Origin: Populus alba
Lineage: Eukaryota; Streptophyta; Magnoliopsida; Malpighiales; Salicaceae
Direction of reading: 5' to 3'
Assembly (NCBI RefSeq): GCF_005239225.2
Contig: NC_133300.1
Coordinates: forward strand, 19,085,584 to 19,149,583
DNA: 64,000 nt
Shown here piece by piece: positions 12,033 through 26,558 of this stretch. Position numbers and translations under genes: made by a program. Within the stretch, counting starts at the first letter, position 1; every line of letters starts with the position of its first letter. The notes beneath the pieces were generated by a model, which had not been told where the DNA came from, did not search any database, and saw nothing but the letters and a program-made list of their open reading frames with translations.

Positions 12033-12848
12033 AGTTTCAATTCTAACTCGGGGGCCTGTAAAATAGATGGCAAAAGCTTTTTATGTGAAAGTATTAAATC
12101 AACAAAGACATTACCATGGGAACAATTTGCAAAGATTGCAAAGCCAATGCTGATTCGTGCACATTTTGGGGAACACATATGTGCCTCTCCATCTTTTCTA
12201 TCTCGGTAAAAATCATAGCCATAGCTCAAGGCTACACTTAATCCATCCTCACACTCAAAATCAAAAACTTGCTGCACATACTTATCAACTTGGTCATAGC
12301 ATGTGATAGAATAAACATTGCTATAAGGATATTTCATTGCATCATGAAAATTAAATTCAATCTTTTCATCTCCTACTTCCATAGACAAAGTATCCTTACC
12401 ACAATCAATCTTTGTATTGGCAGTTTTCAAGAATGGTCTCCCAAACAATATTAGGAGTGTTGTTTGATGAATCACAAGAGTCATGTTCCATATCAAGAAT
12501 ATAAAAATCACATGGAATGATCAAACTATCAATCTTGACTAGGACATCTTCTATCACACCAAGTGGGTAACAAAACTCCGATCCGCAAGTTGTATTACAA
12601 TGCTAGTTTTATTCAAAGGCTCAAGACTAAGAGAATCATAAAACATGTTTGGGCATAACACTAATGGATGCACCTAAATCACACAAGGCCCTTTTAAAAC
12701 TAGCATTACCAATAACACATGGGATAGTAAACGCACCTGGGTCCTTTTGCTTCAAAGGCATATTCTTTTGAACAACAGCAGATACAACTTCACCCATACT
12801 TACCCATTTCATGACCCTTTCAGTTTGAAAGCTCTCTTGGTAGTACAC
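12017..12848 (-). pseudogene. Athila protease region (frameshifted)
   Basis: The frame 12,848-12,636 holds the aspartic protease core with CDLGASISVMP, the DLGAS form normal for Athila. The frame 12,511-12,017 continues with FGRPFLKTANTKIDC and a KIEFNFHDAM segment linking protease to reverse transcriptase. The frames do not join, so at least one indel lies between 12,636 and 12,511. Confidence 0.8.
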
Positions 12849-12978
12849 AACTCTTTCAAAAATTTGGCATACTTAGGAATTTGTTTGATAGCATCAAGTA
12901 AAGGAATGTTGAGTTCTACTTTCTTGAAGACCTCTAAAATCTCTTTTTCTTTGTCCTCTTTCTTTGACCTAGAAGAAC

Positions 12979-14450
12979 TCATAGGAAAGGGTGGAATTGT
13001 TTTAAACTAGAATTCATTAAGTGAGGAGTTACCTTTGGAGTGTTGGTCTTTGTTTCAGTTTGTGGAGAAGGAGGATGTTCCTTCTTTGTACTCAATTCAG
13101 TTTCTATCTCTTCTTCTTCCTCCATCTCAATTTGTTTTAACCTTTTCTCTTCAAGTTCTTTCCCACTTCGCAGCATGATCGCACTAACATTCTCTTTTGG
13201 ATTCAATGCTTGGGAGGGCAATTTTCCATTCATTTGTGCTTCTAATTTCCCCACACTTGAAGCTACTTGCCCCATTTGCTTCTCCAAGTTGTGAATACTT
13301 GACCTTGTTTCCTGTTGAAAAGACATGACATTTTGTTGCAAAGTCACAGTGTTAGAAGCCAAAGTTTTCATCATCTCACGAAGATCATCATTGGATGAAG
13401 ACCCCATAACATTGGAGTTTGTGAATGGAGGGGGTTGTCTTGCTTGATAATTCTGTTGGGATTGAAATCCATTAGGATGGAATTGTCGGCCTTGATTGCC
13501 TTGTTGAGGTTGGTTCCCATACCGTAGGTTAGGATGATCTCTCCATCCAGAATTGTACGTGTGGGAAAAAGGATCATACTTACACTGAGGCTGTCCATTA
13601 AATGCTCCATCAACTGCATTAGCTTGTTCAATGTAATCTTCTTGCATTGTTGGGCACATATCTGAAGTATGTCCTTGTAAGGAGCATATGCTACAAGCTT
13701 TCACCTGTTGTACATTGCCACAAGCCAAAGAACGCACAAGAGAAGTAAGATCATTAACTTTATTCTCAAGGTTAGAAATACTTACCTCATTTACTCGTTT
13801 GTTTGCGAAGTCTCCACGAGTGCCAAACTGTTTTGAGTTGGCTGCCATGTTTGAGATTAATTGGCGTGCAGCCTCGGGTGTCTTATCTACCAATGCCCCT
13901 CCACTTGCAGCATCAATGATACTACGGTCAGTAGGTATCAATCCTTCATAGAAATATTGAATGAGCAGCTGATCGGGTATTTGATGATGAGGCACTGAAT
14001 ACATAGTTGCTCAAATCTTTCCCAATACTCGGAAAGTGTCTCTCCATGAGATTGTCGAATCCCACATATTTCTTTTTCTTATGTTGGCAAACTCGAGATG
14101 CTGGGAAATACTTCTCAAGGAAGATCTTTTTCATGCCATTCCAAGTTCCAATTGAACCTGGGAGAATGGAGAAAAGCCATGCTTTTGCTGCCCCTTTTAA
14201 AGAGAAAGGGAAAGCTTTCAACTTAACCTGTTCTTTCGTCAACTCCATTCGGTTTCATGCCAACACAAACCATATGGAACTCCTTGAGATGAGTATGGGG
14301 ATCTTCTCCTGCAAGACCATTAAATGTTGGTAGCAAATGTATAAAACCAGATTTGAGCTCAAAGTTTACACTATTGTTGATGTTTATGCACAATGGCTGA
14401 TTTTCCACGTTAGGAGCAAGCAAGCTCCTTGAGTGTTTGTTGTCGTGCAT
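12979..14450 (-). pseudogene. Athila gag (frameshifted)
   Basis: Gag is read in three frames. 14,450-14,223 gives the N-terminal part (PTFNGLAGEDPHTHLKEF). 14,248-13,946 gives the capsid core (VKLKAFPFSLKGAAKAWL, FLEKYFPASR). 14,004-12,979 gives the C-terminal part (YEGLIPTDRS, ASGGALVDKTPEAAR), a CCHC zinc knuckle (CSICSLQGHTSDMC) and a Gln-rich stretch. Frameshifts lie near 14,230 and 14,090. Confidence 0.88.
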
Positions 14451-14937
14451 TAGCCATGGTGTTAAGGCGAGCTTCCTTTCGTAACCTGCGTAAAGTTTTT
14501 TTCTATTTCGAGATCTAACTGCACTTGACTTTGATTAGTAGAACGGGTTTACTGGCATAAAGCATCAAGAAAACTCAAAAGAAACCAACCACGCAAGAGA
14601 TCAAAAACAATGCAAATTGTACGAAAATCTTACGTTAGAAAACTAAACTGCCGAAAAACCCTAGAAAACAGTGGAATTTAGCCTCGATAGAGTGGGGCTA
14701 GTGGTTTACCACTAGTTCTGTTTAGAACGTCGTTTCCCTTCTAGAAACAAAAGGCCAAAACCTAATTCCACCAAACAATCTGTTTTGAACAGTACCGTTT
14801 GCCGCAAGTGAACAGTACCGCCGCAAGCAAAAATTATGTTTCTCTTTTTTTTTTTTTTTTTTTTTTTTCAGAAATATAAATAACAATCACAGCAACTAAA
14901 AATAACAGTAAAAGCACAAGAATCAATTAAAATTACT
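14451..14937 (-). other. 5' leader of the Athila element
   Basis: About 490 bases between primer site and gag have no frame and include a T-run near 14,846-14,868. This is the normal untranslated leader of the element. Confidence 0.7.
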
Positions 14938-14955
14938 TCCCCGGCAACGGCGCCA
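14938..14955 (-). promoter_or_regulatory. tRNA-Asp primer binding site
   Basis: The plus strand reads TCCCCGGCAACGGCGCCA, identical to the 3' end of plant tRNA-Asp(GTC) including CCA. It lies five bases inside the 5' LTR end. Athila elements prime from this tRNA. Confidence 0.9.
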
Positions 14956-14960
14956 AAATT

Positions 14961-16578
14961 TGTTGCGATGTCGTGGTCGCACAAATTAAATACCCTAGCT
15001 TCAAACACAACACACAAGATAATATAGAGCAAGCAAGGGGTCGATCCCACGAGGAAGATTTAGTTCAGATTTTATGCTATACGTTATGCAATTTAGGGGG
15101 TTGGATGTTATATAGGCTAAAGAAAAAATAAAACAAAAAAACTATCAAACAAAATTTAATAAGATCAGAAAATTATCAAGAGAACAAACCTTGGTCGCAA
15201 TCACACATCCACCTATAGAAATCAGAACTGATCCTTGAAACGAAATTCCAGTTTATATTCTGAATTTTTATCTTTTCTTAACGTTGGTTAATTAACGGAT
15301 CCGCCGTATAACTAACCCTAACCAACAAATAATCACAGTGTCCGCACTAATGATTTAATCCAATGGCAGCCTTAAGATCTAGATAAATTCATTATCTTAA
15401 CAACTAAGTTGTCTGCTTATGTTGCTTTGATCGAATGTTCTCTCTAAGATTAATAACGTAGATCCGCTACAATTATTAAACTCAGTTGCTTCACAAGTTC
15501 ATATACCACAACTCCGGTTTTGATATCAAACTTAGCAATAAATGGTCTATAATAATAACTTAGAGTCCACTCTAGCAATTAAAATAAACAATCATAGGAA
15601 AAATAAGCATAGGAGAACAAACATATTCATCATATAAACTGAAAAGAAAAGGTAGAATAGATCTCACAGTTCTTGAAATCCGAAGGTTTCCGTGTCCTTG
15701 CAACCAAGAAAATGAGTTTAGCCTTGCATGTTTATTGAACAACTAATCAAAAAGATGGAAGAATGCATGATTTAGGGTTTCTTAGAGTAGGGGGGCGTTT
15801 TTCTCCTCTTGGGTGGCTGCCCCCTTCTCTTCTCTCATTCTTTTTATATGCTAGGAAACCCTAATCTCTATTTTACAAAATAGTCCTCCCTTAAGTAGAC
15901 AATTTACATTTAAGTAGTTCAATAACTATTTTCCTAAAAAAGGAGAAATAGTTTTGCATGAAATCTTCAAGCTTTGACTTAGAGGAGCTACATTGCTGAA
16001 ATAAAAACTTGGATGTCGGTTTAGATGCTTCGGAACGTAATCTGGACTCGTTTCTTCACGAAACCTGTTTGCTGGCAGAATTCAGTTGTCATCTTTGAAA
16101 AATCATATCTCCCTCATATGACATCGTTTTTGGCTGAAATTTGGAGCGTTTATAGGCCTTTGAGTCAGGAATCCAAAACAATTGAGTTTGCATCAATTGG
16201 ACTTTTGTAGCTCTAGATATTCAAGTCGGACTGACCGAAGGTCAACACTGGCAGATTGCGAGATTTGACTTTGAAAGCTGCGATTTCCATGCTCTTCCTT
16301 ATTTTATTGTCTTGCCTTAGATGTCCAGAAAGGTATGGATGTTAGCTTTTTAATGCCACTGGAATCACTTCATTTTGACCTTTAGAGCTCACGTTCTGCA
16401 CAAAACATCGATTGAACGTCAAATCTGCCAATTACCTTCAATTTACTCCTTTTTGCATCTTTCATCCAAAAGTGCCTTCAAAACATAAAACAAAGAATAT
16501 CAAGGCATTTTATATATAAAACATAGGCAAAACACTAGTTAAATGTGAGTGAAACTATCGAATAATATGGTTGCATCA
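14961..16578 (-). repeat. 5' LTR of the Athila element
   Basis: 1,618 bp, bounded by TG and CA, nearly identical to 5,958-7,580. In element orientation it carries the promoter. A 61-codon frame at 16,025-16,210 matches the one in the other LTR. Confidence 0.93.
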
Positions 16579-16583
16579 ATAAA
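16579..16583. repeat. Target site duplication ATAAA (right)
   Basis: Identical to 5,953-5,957 and directly follows the terminal CA of the LTR. Confidence 0.9.
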
Positions 16584-17929
16584 CATCAACAAGAGTTAAT
16601 GGACTAACTTATAGATTTTTCAAACATGAAGGACTAAGAAATAACTTCATGGAGCCAAGCACTTGAGAATAATTTCCTCAGGCCACCACTAACCTATAGA
16701 ATAAGCCATTAGGCTCCAGCACAAGTGCAGAGGTTTAGACATTTGTCTTGATAAGGAGGGGGGGGGTAAGGGTGATCTCCACATTTCTAAACAATGTTAT
16801 TGCCACCGGAGCAGCTGACGGTAGCCCTGGCCTGACATATCCACGTCAAAGTGATTCAGCTCCATTACAATATGGTTATTGGTTAAGCTCTGTCCTTTCC
16901 TTGTACAATCTGATCATCTCAGCATTGAAGAAAAGTGAATTGAACATATCTGTCTGTCATTTTGTATCAGTACGTTGGCTTTGGATGGTTAGGTCAATGA
17001 GGAGAAATAGCACTAATCATTACCATGATTAGGCACCCTCCCATCTTTGCAACTTAATTTATTTTTATGTTTTTAAAAATATTTTTTAATATTTTTATAT
17101 ATTTTCATATACTTATCTCAAAATAAATTTTAAAAAATAAAAAATATATTGTTTCAATATATTTTCAAGTTAAAAATAATTAGTACTACAATAACAAATA
17201 AGATCTCAATATCAACCGGCTGTTTAGATTAATAAATATGTTTTCTTCATCATTTACTAAACAGGAGTAAAAAAAATCAAACTTCAGCCCGGTGGCTTCG
17301 GGTTCATTATCATGGTCGTTCGGTCAAAACCACTTTGCTAACGAATTCTTAGAGAACTTGTTCATCCTAGATTTCTGAACTCCGAAGCAATTGGATGTAC
17401 AGCTAAATTGAAGAAAATGCAGGCCACCATTCACTAAAATATTTAATTGTTTGAGCACATAGCAAGTTTCCATGGTCACAAGTTCAAAACTTCGGAAGTT
17501 GAAGAGTGACAAGGCAATCACTCATCATCTTACTCGGCAGCCAGCTTGTGACCCATGACCATGCAAGGTCTACGGCGATTTTATATATATTAAAATGAAA
17601 AGTAGGAAAATATAAACATGATTCTTTTCAATTGCAATTGAAGAGCGAGTTAGGGTTCAAAGTTTACAGATTCATCTCTGATAATTGAAATGATGCCTTC
17701 TCTTCCCTTTTAGTTTATGACAAGCATTCATATTTGAATTAGTTGTTTGAAAACCTAATTTACAATACAGTAAATATGGAAAATTTTGCTCCCTGTTAGT
17801 GTTGTAAAATTTGGACTCTTCATCTGGAAAGACTACGTAGGCTATACTAATGTCCATACAATGACCATACAAAGATGAGCATGCAGCAGTCCCCTCCAGC
17901 AGAAAATTTTGTCATGTCTCCACGTCGTT
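16584..17929. other. Intergenic region, no supported gene
   Basis: It holds the 3' flank of the zinc-finger gene and an AT-rich repeat at about 17,050-17,190 of a type that recurs across the window. A 94-codon frame at 16,748-17,032 (plus) shows no recognisable motif and I do not call it. Confidence 0.5.
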
Positions 17930-20900
17930 TCATAAATGCTGAGCTCTCCAATCAACTGCAAAATTTACATCACTGTCATCGTCGCTGGATGAATCTTCAT
18001 GGCTAGACTCTTTGCTGGCAACCTCAGAACCTTTGCTGCGTTCGGAAGCCCTGGCGGCCATTAACTCCATTTTCTTTTTTTTCAACAATTCAACTCTTTC
18101 TCTGTACGTCCTGGTAAAACAGAGATATATAAAAAAAAAATTGAATGCAGAAGCAGGAATAATTAGCAACCAAACTAACAATGATGTTATTGAGGACAGC
18201 AGAAAATGAATTTTGGCCAAAATGAGCTTACTTCTGCTCCAATGATTCAGCTTCTTCGATAGTTTCAGCTGCATCAACCTGAAGTTACAATGTAACATAT
18301 TAAGGACTTGAGCTTCTTGTGTTGGCAAGTGTCTAAACGGAAAATAGAACTAATTCTAAAATGATTGGTATTAGGATAGATAAGCCCAGACCTCCTCTTC
18401 TTCCAAGCGGTCATCCACCTCCCGCAGGTCTTCTTGGATCAGCTTTTCAAATTCCTTGTACTCATCACTAACCAGAATTTAACATAAATACAAGGTTACG
18501 CTGCATCCCAAAATAATATAAAAATATAATGGAAAGAATATCAACAACACATTGAAGAGCTATAAGAGGAAACATAACATGCAGCAACTTCAGTAGGAAG
18601 ATGCAAGATACTGGAAACTGTAAGGCATCTCAAAATATATATCTACACAAAAACTTCTAATGTACTACAGAATTCCATGGGAGGTACTATTCCAAAGGAA
18701 AAAAGGAAGAAAAGGCACCCTCCAATAAACACACATACAGTCATCTGGTTTGCATACTTCTCTTAGAAGACCAGAAGGTCAAGACAGAGATTGAGTGGGG
18801 TAGCAGAGAGAGTTCATCATGTAGGATAAAAAAACTGATCACTGTTTGAGAATGTCAAAAATTTATGTACACTCATGATATCGAGACTCAGCAGTTTGGT
18901 TTAACTAGCAGTTAAAGATTTCAAATCTGCACTGCATAAACAGACACCAAGAAAACTACGTTTTGAAAACAATAGTTTCATTAGTTCCCATTGGTTCTTA
19001 ACATCCATTCTCATTCTTCTTCATATTTTGCATGTGACTAGTTTCTTTGTGCTCACTATAAAATGGAATATTTTGTGCCTTTTCTCTCTCTCACCATCAA
19101 CTGGATATGCCTATAGTAAACTTGATATTCAGGAAACAGAAGAAATAGATCGCAATGAAGAAGAGACCTATTTAACATCAGTCTAAAGAAACTAGGATTG
19201 CCACAAATAAGATATAATAATAGACAACTTACTTGACATCTGGCTTGACAGGCTTAATACCACGAGCACGTAAATCAGCTTCCTTGTTATCAAAGAAGCC
19301 TTCAGGAAGAGCTCCTTGTCCTTGCTTGGCTTGTGAGTCAGAAATTTCAGTGGGTGTGGGTGTGTTTGTAATCCCCCGAGCATCCTCAGTATTTTTTGTC
19401 TGCAGATGATTACCACTGGGCAGTCCACCAGTCTCATCTTCCAAGAGAGACCGTGTAGCCTTACTTTGAATAGAACCGGCTGGCTTTGAAGATGAATCTA
19501 GCTCAGATGGCTTGACAGCATCTGCACCTAAATGCAATATTTTAGTCATAAAGTTCATACTCGTCCAACAGCCAGTGCCAAATACTTTTAAGGACAACAT
19601 ATTGAACATATTGCTGAGAATGACAGAAGCACAGGTTCAATGCAAACATGGAAACAACAATAACATGATGAAAACTAGCATAGACAAAGAAGGGAAACAG
19701 GGAATAAAAGGTTCTATTTTAGGTTAATGACTTCATCAGGTAAAGCAATTAGAGGGTGCTACCGCAACTAAAATTACTTTATATGAAGAGCCCAAAAAAT
19801 AAAATTTGCATGGATAGCATTATGCGAGTGATTTATCATGTGGTAGGTTGAAGGTTATCTTCATGTGTAAAATCTTTATCAATTTTTAGACTGAAGTTTA
19901 ATGATCAACTACTGCATGCAAGGGGACAAAAAAGGTTGAAGAGGGGATTGTTAAAACAGGCAAAGGGAGCAGGTGTAGTCAGGAGGGAAAACATCATGCC
20001 TTTGGGGGAGTTATGTGGTGGAAGAGAGGATCGAGGGCACGGTTACAATCTATAATGCATAAGATAAATTTTATGTGCCTAAAAGGTGGCTGGAAATTAA
20101 GGAAAGAGGTAATGGAAACAAATTTGTAGATATCAACACATGATGCAGGATGAAAATGTTAAAAGAGCCTATGTAATTTCGCCTGGAATTCCAAGGAAAT
20201 GACAGCTAGGAAACAAATATCATACTTTCACGAAGACCTCAGTTGCATCTTAAATGTAAATATTGCTCTCATTCATTTAAAGTTGCAGGACCATTTAACA
20301 ATGACACTGTTTGAAGTAAGATGTGATACTTTACACAACTATGTCAAAATTGCTTCTCAATAAAATTCAAAAAGATATTTCCCATCATACCACTTCTTTC
20401 GGATTCACTGAATTGCTCTTTTCCTCTTTCACCAACAATCTAGATAGAAAGAAGTCATTTTTGTAGATTGAGATGGATTGATCTTGATCTTCTCATCACT
20501 AAACTAAAGCATAATTTTTCTTTATTTCTATTTTCAAAAATAAATTACATCATATCCATGACATAATGGCCACTTGATTGATTTATTTATTTTGCCTAAG
20601 GAATTCAAATGAACCAAAAAAAGAAAAAAAAGTACTATTGTACCAGTTTTTTGTCTCTTTGCCTCTTTATTATCAAAAAAATCTGGAGGAAGTGCCGACT
20701 GAGGTCTGGGCAATTGTGTCAATGACTCGGATTTTGCATCTTGCAGCTGAGCATTATCTGCATGTTTGGATCCAGTTGACACTGCAGAGGGTTCAGATTT
20801 TGCATTGTTAACATTCTTTAATCGAGCTGCATTCGCTTTGATGTTATTTATTGCCTGTCCAAAATAACCCAACAGTTAGTGCATGGTCAGTCTGGAAACA

Positions 20901-22226
20901 CAGAAAAATGAAAACACAAGTGATTCGAAATGCATCCTCAAGCAGGAATGGTAGCTATATACCTTGTAGCAGAATGCAATACATATATAGGAGTATTTGC
21001 TGAAGTATTTCTATCACTATTACCTTGAAATTTCTATTGGCAAATTTCCCAATTAGAATGAAATAACACTCTAGTGCCAGTGTTACTTATGTCACATTGC
21101 TATTGAGATGGCTTAAATTGAAGTTCAACTACAACCAAGACACATTTTCAGGAGTTTTCAAGCTTCTAACTAAAGAGCAAAGGATCATGTTCAATTGTCG
21201 AAGCTCTTTTACCTAGCAGAAGATTCTCACCATAAAAAATGCGGTATCCCAAATTTATTATGTCTATAATTATGGCTAATTTCCCAACAGTGTTATCCAA
21301 AAATCATTTGTAACAGAAAAGGGGATTGAGATATCTCTATATTACCTCGATATGTTTACGAGAAGCTTGGTGAGCATCCCACTGGAATTCAGATTTCAAA
21401 ACAACATCGCAAACCCTACAAACTGGTTGATCCAATTCATTGTACCTGTATATTGTACAAGAAAGAAAGATAGGTAAAAACTTCATTCTGATAAGTAAAC
21501 AAAAGAGAGTAGCAATAAAAATATTAAAAAAAAAAAAAAAAAAAACATTGTGCATCTGAAAGTCTCAATTTTCAGAGACAAATAACCAAAAACATCATAA
21601 CACCAAAAGCATAATGCTGAAATTATATATCACAAGTGATTCTCCACTGTTTCTCCATCATATGTACCGAAAAGCCAACTACCATTTCTCCATAATACAC
21701 CATAGCGCCATCTCAATCACAGCTAAAACTGACATCACCACACTTGTACAAAAAAAGTTCATCTTTTTTATATACTCACATAACCCACGATTTCGTTACA
21801 TCAGCATAAACATCAAATAACACCATTTGTTTTTTTATTTGATCAAAACCCTCACTAGAAAATGACTCAAAAAAGTAAAACAAGGTAACCCATGTATTCC
21901 GTCAACCTCATTTTGCAGTCTTTTTAACTTCAACAACTACTTCAGCAACACCAACCCATCAAACCCGCCATCCAAAAATCTAAACAGAAACCAGAGAAAG
22001 AATCATAATAACAAAACGGGTTTCTTATAAACTGCTGAAATTCTAACTTAAAACACTAACCCCCCATGCTTAGATACTATTATTTGCTACATTCAAACTC
22101 TACATGGAATCAATTAAAGAAATTTCAAAATAGGGTGTACCTAACAAGAGGAGAATCGATTTTCTTCTCTTTCCTTTGGGCGTTCAGTTTGGATCGAAAC
22201 AGTGCCTTCTTCTTCGCTGCATCCAT
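17930..22226 (-). CDS. ZNF830: ZNF830-family C2H2 zinc-finger protein (ABA AND ROS SENSITIVE 1-like)
   Basis: Seven exons join to a 331-codon protein: 22226-22141, 21445-21346, 20854-20644, 19527-19233, 18467-18392, 18278-18232 and 18110-17930. All junctions have GT and AG, and the frame stays open throughout. Residues 1-29 are basic (MDAAKKKALFRSKL). Exon 2 carries one U1-type zinc finger, C-x2-C-x12-H-x5-H, in PVCRVCDVV...HQASRKH. A motif occurs twice, ALPPDFFDNKEAKRQ in exon 3 and ALPEGFFDNKEADLR in exon 4. Exons 5-7 form a Glu/Lys-rich coiled coil (LIQEDLREVDDRLEEEE), and the C-terminus has an acidic Ser/Asp run before WRAQHL. The human relative ZNF830 is a nuclear pre-mRNA/genome-maintenance factor; the Arabidopsis relative ARS1 affects ABA and ROS responses. 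Family assignment is firm; the function here is inferred. Confidence 0.88.
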
Positions 22227-23214
22227 TGGAAAATCGGGCTGGCGTCTTCTTCTTCTTCTTGTTCCTCTCGTCCTCTCTTCTTTGCTCGGACAAAGATTCT
22301 CTCTTTTTTTTCTTAATTTTTATTTTGTGGATTAAGATATCGGAATTTTTTGAGAATTTTAAATTTTTTATAAACATGGCAATTTTATTTGAATGGGTAA
22401 TGGGCCCAAATAACTTCAGCGGGGGGAGGTGGTTAAAATCCAGGAAAATTGGGATGATAATTTGGCCCAATTTGAATAAACCAGGCCCAATTAAGAACCA
22501 TCTAAATAACTGCCATGGTTTTAAGAAAAAAAAACGTCAGTTTTGATTTATATTTTTTTATATAATAAAAAGTCAGATGAAATTATATAAAGTAAATTCT
22601 CAGAAGATATAGGCAAGTAGAGCTTTTTTTAAAAAAAAAAAAGATGTTTTTAAAGAAATTTTAATTTTTTTTTCTTTACTTCACTTCAAATTTTTTTTTT
22701 TAAAAAATATTATTTCAATTTTCAATCTACTCACCATGTTTGAGCCAGATTTAATAACATTGCTATCAATACTCAAGTAATGCTTATTATTAAACAAATT
22801 TGTAATGAATGATGACAGGGATAGGAAGAGGAGCAGGTAATGAGACAGCACAGGGCATAGAGGAACAAGTGCTGCTATCTTTGGGTTTGAATCACAATCA
22901 TTTCATTTTCGATTGCAATTTTTAGCACTGGTTTGTGAGATTTTTATGCGTATAGCAAGGAAGAATAAGTGCACTTTGCATTTATACCCTCGTCACGATG
23001 TGATTTAGCAAAAACATTTCGAAGGAAGAGTAAAAATTTATACAAGAAGAAAGATTTATATATTGAGGCTAAAATGCATTAGAGACACCGAGAATATCAA
23101 GAGACTAAAATGCTCGTTCCGGCCAACTCAACATTTATTCATCCAGAAACAGTTCTACAACTTTGCAAAAGTAGTAAAGACTGACAGGAGATGGATCAAT
23201 CACAGAATAACGAC
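22227..23214. other. Intergenic: zinc-finger gene promoter and polyubiquitin 3' end
   Basis: The left part must hold the promoter of the zinc-finger gene and the right part (about 23,040-23,214) the 3' untranslated end of the polyubiquitin gene. Both genes run leftwards. I see no further gene; open frames here are shadows. Confidence 0.5.
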
Positions 23215-24891
<1,677 letters not shown>

Positions 24892-24977
24892 CTTAGCTAA
24901 ATAAGAAAAATGATAAAAAGCTTGAAAGAGAGAGATTTATCAACGAAATCACAAGTGAGAGGAGCTGGATGGGAGTT

Positions 24978-25185
24978 GGGTATTTATAGGACGTGGTGAA
25001 GGTTTCTCAAAGCGGTGCGGTGGCCTTTAATTAATAGAAACTTGCTCGCAACGATGGGTCCAGATTCTTCTCGTGTTTTACGAGGTATTTATAGAATGTG
25101 GTGAAGGTATCTGAAAGCTGTGCTGTGCGGAATTAAAATTTGACTTGCACGCCACGATGGGTCTAGATTCTTCTCATGCTCTACG
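24978..25185 (-). promoter_or_regulatory. Polyubiquitin core promoter, tandemly duplicated segment
   Basis: On the minus strand a clear TATA box (TATAAATA) lies at 24,988-24,981, about 90 bp upstream of the leader splice donor. The segment 24,978-25,082 is repeated at 25,083-25,185 with roughly 80 percent identity by eye, including a second TATAAATA at about 25,093-25,086 and the shared phrase around 'gatgggtc.agattcttctc'. The proximal box is probably the used one. Confidence 0.75.
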
Positions 25186-26558
25186 GGATTTGATTAAACG
25201 TGTTTCACCGTGGTTTTAAGTGACTTTCAAATTATTTTGTATTTGAAAATATATATAATTATTTTTTTTTTATTTGTTTAGTTTTAATATGTTAATGTTA
25301 AAAATAAAAAAAAATAAATATATTTTTTATTAAATAATATTTTTTAAAAAATTACATACCGCATTACTGAATTCTTGCTTAAAACTTAATTATGTATTAG
25401 AAGAATTAACTTTTGAGTTGAAGGATTACGGTCTCCATGAATACTCTATTATAAAAAGCTCATTGAAATACAAAATGTAATGTAAGAACAATTTTTTAAT
25501 TTATTTTTGATTAAAACTAAAATAAAAAATAAAAAACATTTTAGTATGTGAGTGAAAATATTATTTATTTAAATATTTTTTTTTAATTTTATCTTTTCTA
25601 CTTAAAAATACTAAATTTATTATTAGAGTAAAAAGGTCTTTCCACATGGACTTATTAGTTATTATTCTTTTATATAGGGATAAATTGGTCTTTGCAATTT
25701 AAAAATAAACAATTAAATGATTACACTACCCTTAAATAAAACAAAAAAATTGTTATTTTTAATTTCTAAGCACAATAAAATTACTCTACTGGACTTTGAA
25801 CGAAAACTTTTAAAATTATCATCCAAGGTCCTTTTGGACTTCCAATATAGCGGAGCATGTATTGTGTTTCGTGACGGTGAGATTTATTCTTTCCTGTTCC
25901 CTTTTCTCTCTTATGCATTGGGATTCGTGCTAGCCTAATCAAATTAAAAAGATAGTACTCTGTTTACTTTGTATTTTAATTGTAGTTTTCATTCTCTTAA
26001 TTATTCTTTGTTTATTTTAAATTATTTTTTTATTTTTCTTTTCAATTTAAAAAATAATTTAAAATAAAAAAAGAATAATTAAGAGAATGAAAACTACAAT
26101 TAAAATTTCTCTTAATTATTCTTTTTTTATTTTAAATTATTTTTTTATTTTCTTTTCAATTAAAAAAATAAATAGGTGTCATCTCATTTTTTATTATAAT
26201 CCTCATTATTTTAATTTTTTTTTTCATTTTAAATTATTTTATTTAGTTAGTTTTAAATTTCATTCCTTAATTTTTATGTAATTTAATTTTTATATTTGTT
26301 CCCTATTCAATGTGATTCAGCCAAATTCTTTTAGTATAATAGTTAATTCTATTTGTAGATCCTATTTACTATATTTTAAAATATAAAATTAAATTAGAAT
26401 ATAGATTTGTTGATTGTTTCTGTAAGTTTCACAAATCGTGTAAAATTATTATTGTTTAAAAAATTAGGACATCTAAGAAACTGATTTGTTTGCAAAAAAA
26501 ATCAATAATATGTATTGCCCTTTCTAAATCTCTATCATAACAAAATGATAGAAGTTAA
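25186..26558. other. AT-rich intergenic region with hairpin
   Basis: Upstream of the polyubiquitin promoter the DNA is very AT-rich. No gene is supported; the short frame at 25,717-25,938 has no recognisable motif. Confidence 0.5.
25973..26106. repeat. Long inverted repeat (58-bp arms)
   Basis: Arms 25,973-26,030 and 26,049-26,106 are reverse complements with one mismatch, around an 18-base loop. A third, direct copy of most of the left arm follows at about 26,107-26,150. Such hairpins are typical of foldback elements or MITEs, or of local inverted duplication. Confidence 0.9.

Larger units (their letters stand above)
5958..16578 (-). mobile_element. Full-length Athila-type Gypsy LTR retrotransposon
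   Basis: The element is 10,621 bp. It has two LTRs of about 1.62 kb starting TGTTGCGATG and ending GGTTGCATCA, a perfect 5-bp target duplication, a tRNA-Asp primer site, a purine tract and gag-protease-RT-RNase H-integrase in that order on the minus strand. The tRNA-Asp primer site and the gag phrases (KLKAFPFSL, ASGGALVDKTPEAAR) are typical of the Athila branch. By eye the LTRs differ by about eight substitutions and about seven short indels, mostly in homopolymers, which points to a recent insertion. Gag-pol is nonetheless broken by several frameshifts. No env-like frame is visible between integrase and the 3' LTR. Confidence 0.95.

Noticed and set aside
16748..17032. 94-codon plus-strand frame
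   Set aside because: Composition is plausible but no motif is recognisable, and neighbouring DNA gives no gene context.
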